Part shown: one piece after another, positions 1 through 7,032 of the stretch | How positions within the stretch are numbered: position 1 is the first letter of the stretch | Layout of the letters: each line of letters begins with the position of its first letter | Assembly: GCA_946481195.1 (NCBI GenBank) | Contig: CAMLNG010000098.1 | Span: 1-10,193, forward strand | DNA from: an uncultured Chromatiaceae bacterium | GTDB lineage: Bacteria; Pseudomonadota; Gammaproteobacteria; Enterobacterales; Alteromonadaceae | DNA: 10,193 bases | Reading direction: 5' to 3' | Notes under the pieces: model-generated | Told to the model about the DNA's origin: nothing | The model's database searches: none | What the model saw: the letters and a program-made list of their open reading frames with translations, nothing else | Position numbers and translations under genes: made by a program

Positions 1-2254
1 AGACGGTTCAGCGCTGTTACTGAAAGCGCTGGGTGTGGCGACTAAAGCCAACGTCTTTACCACGGATTTAGTCAGTGCCGAGGCCTATGCAAATATGGTC
101 ACCGGCGAGACTTGCGAGAAAGACGTCTGTAAAGACACTTTAATCGCCCCTGATGCCATCAAACTTTCGTTATTAAATGCCGCTTTCGCTGCCATCGGCG
201 AAGGCGAGACATTTAACCAGCTGATGAACGACGTTGCTGCCGCCATTCCGTTGGCGCAGGAAGGTGATGTCACAGTGTTAACGCCACTGCGTGAACGCAT
301 GCTGGTGGCTATTAGCGGTCTGCCATATTTAGCCAAAGTCGGCCTCAAAGCTGAAGATGTCGTCGATGTGAAACTGGCCTTTATAGACGCAGCCACCAGT
401 TCAGGCCCGGTGCGCGAAATCACCACAGATGCCGCTGTCGCCAGTGCCGTGATCACCGGCAGCAACCGCATCAGTGCGGCTGAAGCCGAAGCCATGGCCT
501 TTGATGGCAATAACAACACCAAATGGCTGGACCACCATGACTGGAAAGGTGCGCCAAGTGTTGCCAGCCCTAGCTGGGTGCAGGTGAAGTTTGCCGAGCC
601 ACAGGCGGTCAATACGCTGGTCATGACCAGTGCTAACGACGCACCGGCGCGCGACCCGGAAAACTTCCAGGTGCTGGCTTCAAACGACGGCACCAACTGG
701 GTGACGCTGGCCGAGTTTATCGGCGAAAGCTTCGACAAGCGTTTTGAGCGCAAGCAGTTCCGCTTTGTGAACGGTCTGGAATTTAGCTACTACAAAGTCA
801 ACATCACCAAAAACAAAGGCGATGACACGCTGATGCAGGTGGCGGAGATTGAGTTTGTCGGCCCGGTGTACACCAGTGCTGACCATACAGATCCGGTTGG
901 TACCGGCGTGATCACTGCACGTAACCGCATCGGCGCCGGTGAAGCGGAAAGCAAAGCTTTTGATAACGACGTCAACACCAAGTGGCTTGATCACAATGAC
1001 TGGAAAGGCGCGCCAACAGCTGCCAATCCGGCCTGGGTGCAGATTGACCTGCCGGAAGCCAAAGCGGTGGATACGCTGGTGCTGACCAGTGCCAACGACT
1101 CGCCGGCGCGTGACCCGGAAAATTTCAACCTGCAAGGCAGTAACGACGGCGGTAAAACCTGGACCACACTGTCGGCCTATCTCGGTGAGAGTTTTGATAA
1201 ACGCTTTGAACGCAAACAGTTCAGTGTTGCCAACAGTCTGGCCTTTAGCAGCTACAAGCTGAATATCAGCAAAAACAAAGGCGACGACACGCTGATGCAA
1301 ATTGCTGAGATTGGTTTAGTCGGGCCAAAACTGCCGGACTTAAACCATGCACTGATGGCGGGTGTCACTATCACAGCCCGTAACGCCATTGGTGATGGCG
1401 AAGCTGGCCCCAAAGCTTTTGACGGCCGCACTGATACTAAGTGGCTCGACCATAACAACTGGAAAGGCGCACCGACTGAAGCTGCACCAAGCTGGGTACA
1501 AGTACAGTTCCCAACACCAGTGACCGTGAACAAACTCGGTTTAATCAGTGCCAACGACGCGCCGGCACGCGACCCGGAGAACTTCAATATCGAAGCGTCC
1601 GATGACGGCAAAAACTGGGTGAAACTGGCCAGCTGGATTGGTGAAAGCTTTGACCAGCGCTTTGAACGCAAAGTGTTTAACTTCAGTAACGATCTGGGCT
1701 TTAGCTACTACCGCTTTAACATCACTAAAAACAAAGGTGATGACACGCTGATGCAAATTGCCGAAATCGAAATGATTGGCCCGCAGTATCAGTCGGTTGA
1801 CCACTCGGCGGCAGCTGGTGTGACTTTCACTGCGCGCAACCGCATTGGTGCAGCGGAAGCTGAAGGCAAGGCCTTTGATAATGATATCAACACCAAGTGG
1901 CTCGACCATAATGACTGGAAAGGCGCGCCGACTGAAGCCAATCCGTCCTGGGTGCGGATTGATTTGCCAAAAGCGCAAATTGTCTCAAGCCTGGCCATTA
2001 CCAGTGCCAATGACTCTGCAGGCCGCGATCCGGAGAACTTCAACGTCGAAGGCTCGAACGATGGCGGCGTGACCTGGGTACGTTTAGGCAGCTGGATTGG
2101 CGAAAGCTTTGACAAACGCTTTGAACGTAAACTGTTTGAAATGGGTAACGGTTTTGCTTTCAGCAGCTATCGTATCAACATCACTAAAAACAAAGGTGAT
2201 GATACTTTGATGCAAGTCGCTGAATTTGAACTGATTGGCCCGGTTCTGCCTTAA
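1..2254 (+). CDS. C-terminal part of a large protein with four tandem F5/8 type C (CBM32-like) domains, 5' truncated
   Basis: The frame is open to the left edge (first full codon at 2, 750 residues visible), so the GTG at 35 is probably internal. Residues 1 to about 145 form a helix-rich segment with two cysteines (C38, C43) that I cannot assign; it may be the tail of a catalytic domain. Four discoidin-fold domains follow at about 150-288, 303-442, 455-594 and 607-747. Each carries TKWLDH, SAND, RDPENF, GESFD, RFERK and KNKGDDTLMQ, a pattern typical of F5/8 type C / CBM32 modules that bind galactose or GlcNAc-type sugars. The protein ends three residues after the last domain. With N-glycan enzymes downstream, it is likely a secreted or surface glycosidase or glycan-binding protein. 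Signal peptide and catalytic centre would lie outside the window. The domain call is strong; the enzyme identity is unknown. Confidence 0.85.
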   Translation, partial: DGSALLLKALGVATKANVFTTDLVSAEAYANMVTGETCEKDVCKDTLIAPDAIKLSLLNAAFAAIGEGETFNQLMNDVAAAIPLAQEGDVTVLTPLRERMLVAISGLPYLAKVGLKAEDVVDVKLAFIDAATSSGPVREITTDAAVASAVITGSNRISAAEAEAMAFDGNNNTKWLDHHDWKGAPSVASPSWVQVKFAEPQAVNTLVMTSANDAPARDPENFQVLASNDGTNWVTLAEFIGESFDKRFERKQFRFVNGLEFSYYKVNITKNKGDDTLMQVAEIEFVGPVYTSADHTDPVGTGVITARNRIGAGEAESKAFDNDVNTKWLDHNDWKGAPTAANPAWVQIDLPEAKAVDTLVLTSANDSPARDPENFNLQGSNDGGKTWTTLSAYLGESFDKRFERKQFSVANSLAFSSYKLNISKNKGDDTLMQIAEIGLVGPKLPDLNHALMAGVTITARNAIGDGEAGPKAFDGRTDTKWLDHNNWKGAPTEAAPSWVQVQFPTPVTVNKLGLISANDAPARDPENFNIEASDDGKNWVKLASWIGESFDQRFERKVFNFSNDLGFSYYRFNITKNKGDDTLMQIAEIEMIGPQYQSVDHSAAAGVTFTARNRIGAAEAEGKAFDNDINTKWLDHNDWKGAPTEANPSWVRIDLPKAQIVSSLAITSANDSAGRDPENFNVEGSNDGGVTWVRLGSWIGESFDKRFERKLFEMGNGFAFSSYRINITKNKGDDTLMQVAEFELIGPVLP
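449..2242 (+). repeat. Four in-frame tandem copies of a CBM32-like domain with ABAB higher-order structure
   Basis: Copies span about 449-865, 908-1327, 1364-1783 and 1820-2242, with a period of 456-459 bases. Copies 2 and 4 share features absent from 1 and 3: FDND before the NTKW segment, an extra Gly in SNDGG, FSSY, and an LP after the domain. Copies 1 and 3 share FDG, the shorter D-DG loop, FSYY and a linker with Y-S-DH. A two-domain unit of about 912-915 bases therefore appears to have been duplicated after an earlier single-domain duplication. This comes from reading the translated copies side by side; no alignment score was computed. Confidence 0.85.
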
Positions 2255-2273
2255 GTGTGACCCGTGTGCACGG

Positions 2274-2288
2274 AAGGAGGGGCCAATG
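2274..2288 (+). promoter_or_regulatory. Strong Shine-Dalgarno and ATG inside the leader, in frame with the kinase
   Basis: AAGGAGG at 2274-2280 is a full match to the anti-Shine-Dalgarno core and lies 5 bases before ATG 2286 (a second ATG follows at 2289). The frame stays open through the terminator hairpin and into the kinase start at 2406, so it would add 40 residues to the kinase. It could be an alternative kinase start, a translated leader that influences terminator folding, or chance purine richness within the hairpin at 2279-2296. Confidence 0.4.
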
Positions 2289-2337
2289 ATGGCCCCAAAT
2301 TCCAGTCCTGACCGGCCAGTTTCTGGCCTGGTGTTTC

Positions 2338-2368
2338 CCCCGGTGCAGTTTGTTGCACCGGTTTTTTT
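2338..2368 (+). terminator. Intrinsic (Rho-independent) terminator after the CBM32 gene
   Basis: A perfect 8-bp stem, CCGGTGCA (2340-2347) paired with TGCACCGG (2354-2361), closes a 6-base loop and is followed at once by seven T (2362-2368). This is a textbook intrinsic terminator on the + strand. It lies upstream of a same-strand operon with no obvious promoter in between, so it may act as a partial terminator or attenuator instead of a full stop. Confidence 0.85.
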
Positions 2369-2405
2369 ACCCGGCGTTTTGCCGGTATGTAGCTCAAGGA
2401 CCTTT

Positions 2406-3320
2406 ATGAATTCAATCGCAACTGCCTTCAACCCCGGAACTGCTGCTGACAGCGCGCTGCCGGTTGGTATTGGCATTGATGGCGGCGGCAGTCATTGTCG
2501 CGCCTGGGTGTTTAATGCCAGAGGGCAGGTGCTGGGGCAGGGCCAAAGTGGCCCGGCCAACCCGGTCGGTGGGTTAACCGAGAGTTTTGCCGCTATCACG
2601 GAAGCCGCGATGAAAGCTTTGCTCGATGCGGCTTTACCCCAAAGTATGTTGGCCCAGCTGCCGCTGGCGGCCGGCCTCGCCGGTTTGCATTTACCGCAGT
2701 TTTATCAGCAGTTTCAGCAGTGGCAACATCCCTTTGCCAGCCTGCATCTGACCACAGATTTGCAAATCGCAGCTTTCGGTGTGCATCAGCAGCAGGATGG
2801 TGCCGTGCTGATTTTAGGCACCGGTTTCAGCGCGCTGGCCAGTGTCGGCACTGAGCGCACTGAGCTCGGTGGTTATGGTTTCCCGATTAACTGTAATGCC
2901 AGTGGTTCCTGGTTTGGTTTAGAAGCAGTCAAAGCGGTGTTGCTGGCGCGCGACGGCCTGGCACCGGCCACAGTGCTGACGCAGCTGCTGCCGGATGCAG
3001 AAACTTCAGCGAGTCTGGCCAACCAGTATTTAGGCCAGGGCCCGGCGGTGTATGCCCGGCTGGCGCCGCTGGTGCTCAAGGCCGCCTTTGATGGCGACGC
3101 AGTAGCGCTGCGTATCCGCGCTGAAGCGGTGCAGTTTGTTGAAACTGTGGTGCGGCGGTTATTAGCCGTGGGCGCGCCTAAGGTCGGGCTGGTGGGCGGC
3201 ATCGCCGGACAGCTGGTGCCGCTGTTAGACCAAAGCCTGCCTTGTGCTTTTGTTGCCAATGCCGGCGAGCGTGGCAGCTGGTGTTTTTTAACGCAACATT
3301 TGGCGGAGCTGCCGGCATGA
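2406..3320 (+). CDS. BadF/BadG/BcrA/BcrD-type ATPase, probable N-acetylglucosamine kinase
   Basis: Predicted 304-residue cytoplasmic sugar kinase of the ASKHA fold (BadF/BadG group, which includes eukaryotic-type GlcNAc kinases). Visible motifs in order: phosphate-1 loop GIDGGGSH at about residues 23-30 with D25, phosphate-2 loop LGTGFS at 137-142, and the adenosine motif LVGGIAG at 262-268. Likely reaction: ATP-dependent phosphorylation of GlcNAc, giving GlcNAc-6-phosphate. The substrate is inferred from the neighbouring enzymes, all of which would liberate GlcNAc. ATG 2406 is chosen because AAGGA (2396-2400) lies 5 bases upstream and it already leaves about 20 residues before the first ATP motif; an in-frame upstream start at 2286 is noted separately. 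The stop overlaps the next gene by four bases (ATGA). It is the first operon gene after the terminator. Glucosamine or another N-acetylhexosamine remains a possible substrate. Confidence 0.85.
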   Translation: MNSIATAFNPGTAADSALPVGIGIDGGGSHCRAWVFNARGQVLGQGQSGPANPVGGLTESFAAITEAAMKALLDAALPQSMLAQLPLAAGLAGLHLPQFYQQFQQWQHPFASLHLTTDLQIAAFGVHQQQDGAVLILGTGFSALASVGTERTELGGYGFPINCNASGSWFGLEAVKAVLLARDGLAPATVLTQLLPDAETSASLANQYLGQGPAVYARLAPLVLKAAFDGDAVALRIRAEAVQFVETVVRRLLAVGAPKVGLVGGIAGQLVPLLDQSLPCAFVANAGERGSWCFLTQHLAELPA

Positions 3321-4411
3321 CTAAATCCCTGATGCATAAGTCCACGAAGACCCAGTCCGGGACGCCAAAGCAAAACAAATCTTTGTTACAAGGCCGGCGC
3401 GATTTATTAAAACTGGCAGCGGCCTTGCCGCTGGCCGGTGGTCTGACGGCTTGTGCCAGCAAGACTGCGATTGCGCCAGAGAAATCGGCCATTTCAATAG
3501 CGACTTCCACACCGAAACCAACTGCTGTGCGTAAACCTGTAGTGGTGTCGACCTGGGAACATGGCATGCCGGCCAACGCGGCGGCCTGGCAGGTGTTAAG
3601 CCAGGGCGGCAGCGCGCTGGATGCGGTCGAGCAAGGCGTGCGGGTACCGGAAGCCGACCCTGCGGTGCGTACTGTTGGCTACGGCGGTTATCCGGATGCG
3701 GCCGGTGAAGTGACTTTAGATGCCTGCATCATGGACCATCAGCTGAATTGTGGCTCTGTGGCTGGGCTTAAGCGCATCAAGCATCCGATCTCTGTGGCGC
3801 GCGCTGTGATGGAAAAAACGCCGCACGTGATGCTGGTTGGTGAAGGTGCGCTGACTTTTGCCAAAGCGCAGGGTTTTGTTGAAGAGAACCTTTTAACCGA
3901 ACAAAGTAAACAAGACTGGCTGCTTTGGCGCGAGCAAGGCAAAGCCAAGTCACAGATTAATATCGAAAATCATGACACCATCGGCATGCTGGCGCTCGAC
4001 AGTCAGGGCCATCTGGCCGGCGCCTGCACCACTAGTGGTGCGGCGTATAAACTGCCGGGCCGGGTCGGCGATTCACCGCTGATTGGTGCCGGTTTGTATG
4101 TCGATCAGGACGTCGGCGCTGCGACGGCCACTGGTCTGGGTGAGCTGATGATCAAAACCGTCGGCTGCCATCTGGTGGTTGAACTGATGCGGCAGGGCTT
4201 AAATCCGCAGCAGGCTTGTCAGCGCGCGGTAGAGCGTATCGCGGCGAAAATCCCTAATGCCGCAGAGGCGCAGGTCGGTTTTCTGGCGTTAAGTGTCAAC
4301 GGCGAAGTGGGCGCCTATTGTCTGCACGGTGGTTTTAACTATGCAGTGCAGGATGCCAGCGGTGCGACGCTGACCGATGCCATTCACCTGCTACCCGGAG
4401 TGGTAGCATGA
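3317..4411 (+). CDS. N4-(beta-N-acetylglucosaminyl)-L-asparaginase (aspartylglucosaminidase), Tat-exported probable lipoprotein
   Basis: Predicted 364-residue Ntn-hydrolase precursor (peptidase family T2). It hydrolyses the amide of GlcNAc-Asn, releasing aspartate and an aminosugar that breaks down to GlcNAc and ammonia. The family autocleaves before a catalytic Thr, here T221 in NHDTIGM. Other hallmarks are GYGGYPDAAGEVTLDA, the substrate-binding CTTSGAAYKLPGRVGDSP segment, and TGLGELMIKT followed by HLVVELMRQG. The N-terminus has a twin-arginine motif, GRRDLLK (R27, R28), then a hydrophobic stretch ending in LTAC (C46), so it is probably Tat-exported and lipidated; A47 gives no inner-membrane retention signal. 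The start at 3317 overlaps the kinase stop and has GGAG (3305-3308) 8 bases upstream; M6 has no comparable site. The 3' end overlaps the next gene by four bases. Family call is firm; lipidation is inference. Confidence 0.93.
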   Translation: MTKSLMHKSTKTQSGTPKQNKSLLQGRRDLLKLAAALPLAGGLTACASKTAIAPEKSAISIATSTPKPTAVRKPVVVSTWEHGMPANAAAWQVLSQGGSALDAVEQGVRVPEADPAVRTVGYGGYPDAAGEVTLDACIMDHQLNCGSVAGLKRIKHPISVARAVMEKTPHVMLVGEGALTFAKAQGFVEENLLTEQSKQDWLLWREQGKAKSQINIENHDTIGMLALDSQGHLAGACTTSGAAYKLPGRVGDSPLIGAGLYVDQDVGAATATGLGELMIKTVGCHLVVELMRQGLNPQQACQRAVERIAAKIPNAAEAQVGFLALSVNGEVGAYCLHGGFNYAVQDASGATLTDAIHLLPGVVA

Positions 4412-4441
4412 AACTAAGTGCCCGGAGTGGTGGCATGAAAC
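4394..4441 (+). repeat. Tandem duplication of a ribosome binding site and start codon at the GH85 gene
   Basis: A 21-base stretch at 4394-4414 recurs at 4421-4441 with one mismatch (A to G in GTGGTAGC versus GTGGTGGC) and a 27-base period. Each copy contains GGAG, a 7-base spacer, ATG and AAAC, so each is a complete translation initiation site. The period equals nine codons, so both ATGs (4408 and 4435) are in the GH85 frame. The first copy also encodes the last codons of the asparaginase gene. Confidence 0.85.
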
Positions 4442-6294
4442 GGCTGTGGTTACCTTTGGCGATGTTGCTGGCGTGCCAGTCTCAGGCGACCGGTCTGCTG
4501 CCGGACCAACCGCCTTTTGCGCTGACCCTGGCACAGGCTAAAGCCTGGACACCACATGGCGCCACGGCCAGCAAAGCCAATATCAGCCAGATCCCGCTGG
4601 CCGCGCGGCACAGCGCGCCACTCAGCCCTACGCAGGCGCAAAATCAGCAGGCGCAGCTGCTCTATGCACCGGATGGCATGAATAACTTTGGCAATTATCT
4701 ACAGCCGCAAGCCAGAGCCAATTTATATAGTTTCAGCAACTGGTCACAGATCGACATTCTGAACTGGTTTGCCGGCACTGCCGATTTAACAGTGCAGATT
4801 CCGGCGCGGCCCTGGGTGGAAACCGCGCATAAAAATGGCGTCAAAGTACTGGGCTCGGTGTTTTTGGGCATAGCACAATGGGGCGGCAGCCCGGACACTG
4901 TTGAAACGCTGCTGGAGCAAGACGCGGCTGGCAACTTTATTCTGGCTGATCAGCTGCTGCGCATCGCGACTTATTACGGTTTTGACGGTTGGCTGGTGAA
5001 TCAGGAAACTGATTTAACTGTCATCAAAGACGCGCAGAATCAGCTGGTAATGGCGGCGAACGGTAAACCACAACGCGACAAAGTCCGGGGCCAGCAACTG
5101 GCCGCAAAGATGCTGGCCTTTATGCAGTATCTGACCGCCAAAGCGCCGGCCGGCATCGACATTCATTGGTACGACGCGATGATTGGCGACGGCACTGTGC
5201 GCTGGCAAAACGAGCTGAATACCAACAATCAGGCCTATTTAAAGACGGATACCGCAGCTGCCGGCTCCCATGCGATCTTCCTCAATTATTGGTGGAACGG
5301 CGCTATGGTTAAGCAGTCAGTCGCACGGGCACAAGCGGCTGGCTTATCACCTTATCAGTTGTTTTTTGGCGCCGACTTATGGCCGGAGCGCGACGCACAG
5401 CAGGCTTTTGTCCAGACGAAGTGGCTGCAGGACTTACGAGCTGATTTACGCGCTGATTCAGGCGACGCAAAAGGGCAGCTGCAAACCTCCATTGCGCTGT
5501 TTGCACCCAATGTGAACTTTAACTTCAGCGGCAATAAAACCACACCAGCCTACAGCACTTTTGCCAAAGACCCACAGGACATCCAGCGCTTTTATCAGAC
5601 TGAGCAGCGGCTATTTATTGGTGACGACCTGAATCTGGCTGTCGAGGATACCGGCAAAGCCTGGCCTGGTGTTGGCGCTTATGTACCGGCCAAAACCGTA
5701 TTAACCAGCCTGCCGTTTCTGACTTCGTTTAACACCGGGCAGGGGCTGTATTGGTTTGAGCAAGGTCAGCGTCAACGCGCGCCGTTTTTGCCGTCAGATG
5801 TCAGCGCCGCGCCTGCAAGCACAGAGAGCGCCTGGAGCGATATCAGTCAGCAGGACATATTGCCAACCTGGCAATTTGCGCTGCAAGGCAAAGCGGCTGC
5901 GGCCTCAACCCTGCAATATGATTTCCAGCATGGCTGGTTGGGTGGCAGTAGTTTGCTGCTGCGGGTGCAAAAAGCCGGTGACCTGACGATTCCGCTGTAT
6001 CAGTTTGCGCTGCTGCTGCCGGCAAAACCGCAGCTGCAACTGCAACTACAAACCGATGCGCCGGGCGCTGCGGTATTGCTGCTCAGCACTGATCAAGGCC
6101 AGTACCGCTATCCGCTGGGTGGCAACAGCGCTGCTTCACAGTGGCAGGCGCAGCAAGTTGATTTATCTGCACTAAAAGGCCAGACGCTGCAGCGGCTGAG
6201 TTTAGAACTCAGTACAACACGCCCGGCCAAGCTGCAGCTGCGGCTTGGGCAAATCTCCCTGACAGACAGTGCTGTAGCGGGAGCCAAGCCATGA
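4408..6294 (+). CDS. GH85 endo-beta-N-acetylglucosaminidase, exported, possible lipoprotein
   Basis: Predicted 628 residues from ATG 4408 (619 from ATG 4435). GH85 enzymes cleave the GlcNAc-beta-1,4-GlcNAc bond of N-glycan cores, leaving one GlcNAc on Asn. Family marks: GVKVLGSVFLG, then GFDGWLVNQET with the catalytic pair N198 and E200 (substrate-assisted mechanism), DIHWYDAM at 251-258, WQNELNTNN at 266-274, and FFGADLWPE. The N-terminus is a signal peptide with hydrophobic core LWLPLAMLLA followed by C23; LLAC could be a lipobox, or type I cleavage may occur near SQA. The region beyond about residue 480 is beta-rich, including a QLQLQLQ strand, and resembles a jelly-roll accessory module. 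Both ATGs sit in a duplicated initiation site: 4408 overlaps the asparaginase stop by four bases, and 4435 gives a shorter signal peptide. The 3' end overlaps cutC by four bases. Confidence 0.93.
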   Translation: MKLSARSGGMKRLWLPLAMLLACQSQATGLLPDQPPFALTLAQAKAWTPHGATASKANISQIPLAARHSAPLSPTQAQNQQAQLLYAPDGMNNFGNYLQPQARANLYSFSNWSQIDILNWFAGTADLTVQIPARPWVETAHKNGVKVLGSVFLGIAQWGGSPDTVETLLEQDAAGNFILADQLLRIATYYGFDGWLVNQETDLTVIKDAQNQLVMAANGKPQRDKVRGQQLAAKMLAFMQYLTAKAPAGIDIHWYDAMIGDGTVRWQNELNTNNQAYLKTDTAAAGSHAIFLNYWWNGAMVKQSVARAQAAGLSPYQLFFGADLWPERDAQQAFVQTKWLQDLRADLRADSGDAKGQLQTSIALFAPNVNFNFSGNKTTPAYSTFAKDPQDIQRFYQTEQRLFIGDDLNLAVEDTGKAWPGVGAYVPAKTVLTSLPFLTSFNTGQGLYWFEQGQRQRAPFLPSDVSAAPASTESAWSDISQQDILPTWQFALQGKAAAASTLQYDFQHGWLGGSSLLLRVQKAGDLTIPLYQFALLLPAKPQLQLQLQTDAPGAAVLLLSTDQGQYRYPLGGNSAASQWQAQQVDLSALKGQTLQRLSLELSTTRPAKLQLRLGQISLTDSAVAGAKP

Positions 6295-7022
6295 CCCAAC
6301 TGGAACTTTGTCTGCAAACCGAGACCCATCTGGCGGTCAATGTCGCACTGGCGCGTGAGTTTGGCGTGGCGAGGCTGGAACTGTGCAGCCGGATGGATCA
6401 GGACGGCCTGACGCCAACTCCGGCGCAGGTTGCACTGGCACGACAGCACTGGGGCGACGGCCCGGGGCTGGTGGCGATGTTGCGCCCGCGTGGTGGCGAT
6501 TTTTGTTATCAGCGCAGCGAGTTGTATCAGATGCAAAGCGAACTGGTGCAGCTTGCTGTCGCCGGCGCTGATGCGGTGGTACTTGGGGTACTCACGCCGG
6601 CACAGCAGCTTGATATGGCAGCACTGACCGAACTTTGTGGTTTTGCCACTGACCTCGGCCTGACTGTGGCGGTACACCGCGCCATTGACGCCTGCGCCAA
6701 CCAAAGTCTGGCCTGGGTGCAGCTGCAGACTTTACCGGTAAAACGTGTGCTGTCGGCCGGCACTTCCTGGCAGAGCCAATTACCGGCGACGCAGGGCATC
6801 CCCCAGCTGCAGGCCTTTCTGGCGGCCGGGGGGCCTGAGCTGGTGATTGGCGGTGGTATCAATGCCGGCAATATCGCCGCCATCCGGGCGCAGTTGCCGC
6901 CAGACAGCGCTTATTCCTTTCATCTGCATTCTGCGGTGCAGCAGCAAGGTCTGGTGCAGGCTGATTTGTTACAGGCCGTGCTGCTGCAACTCAGTGGCTC
7001 ATTAAGTTGTCAGCAAGGCTGA
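6291..7022 (+). CDS. cutC: CutC family protein
   Basis: Predicted 243 residues, near the usual CutC length of about 250, with a TIM-barrel fold and no signal peptide, hence cytoplasmic. CutC hallmarks in order: LELC near the N-terminus, VARLELCSRMDQDGLTPT (compare the VELC...GGLTPS of typical CutC), AMLRPRGGDFCY, GADAVVLGVL, VAVHRAIDA, RVLSAGTS, ELVIGGGINAGNI and a late SFHLHSA segment. The family is traditionally linked to copper homeostasis, but that role is poorly supported in many organisms. Here it is translationally coupled to GH85 (ATGA overlap, GGGAG at 6279-6283 seven bases before the ATG) and followed by beta-mannosidase. No copper transporter, copper chaperone or copper regulator is visible nearby. 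A role in glycan or aminosugar metabolism is a reasonable inference, not shown. The family call is strong; the function is open. Confidence 0.9.
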   Translation: MTQLELCLQTETHLAVNVALAREFGVARLELCSRMDQDGLTPTPAQVALARQHWGDGPGLVAMLRPRGGDFCYQRSELYQMQSELVQLAVAGADAVVLGVLTPAQQLDMAALTELCGFATDLGLTVAVHRAIDACANQSLAWVQLQTLPVKRVLSAGTSWQSQLPATQGIPQLQAFLAAGGPELVIGGGINAGNIAAIRAQLPPDSAYSFHLHSAVQQQGLVQADLLQAVLLQLSGSLSCQQG

Positions 7023-7032
7023 ATTATTTTCT

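Larger units (their letters stand above)
2262..2385 (+). promoter_or_regulatory. Hairpin-rich leader between the CBM32 gene and the kinase operon
   Basis: This gap holds five inverted repeats: CCGTG/CACGG at 2262-2273 (2-base spacer), GGGGCC/GGCCCC at 2279-2296, GGCCAG/CTGGCC at 2314-2328, CCGGTGCA/TGCACCGG at 2340-2361 (the terminator) and CCGGC/GCCGG at 2371-2385. The last one sits just upstream of the kinase ribosome binding site. I see no convincing -35/-10 pair in the gap, and only 37 bases lie between the terminator T-run and the kinase ATG. Operon transcription therefore either reads through the terminator or starts upstream of it. A regulated leader is possible but is inference. Confidence 0.45.

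Noticed and set aside
85..2115. Long antisense open frames across the CBM32 repeats that resemble each other
   Set aside because: Their similarity simply mirrors the tandem domains on the + strand. They lack ribosome binding sites and recognisable domains, and the + strand frame is clearly coding.
2387..2392. ATG directly followed by TAG upstream of the kinase, as a minimal start-stop element
   Set aside because: It has no ribosome binding site at suitable spacing and is easily explained by chance.
2235..2405. Extending the kinase to the earliest in-frame start, overlapping the CBM32 gene end
   Set aside because: The family begins only a few residues before the first ATP motif, and ATG 2406 has a good Shine-Dalgarno. 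Only the ATG at 2286 within this extension has a supporting site, and that is kept as a finding.
3242..3316. A start for the asparaginase inside the kinase gene
   Set aside because: It would place 25 unrelated residues before the twin-arginine signal; ATG 3317 with GGAG and the ATGA overlap is the natural start.
5270..5515. Short + strand open frame inside GH85, and similar ones inside cutC and the beta-mannosidase
   Set aside because: They lie in alternative frames of strongly supported genes, with no initiation signals and low-complexity, Ser/Arg/Cys-rich translations.
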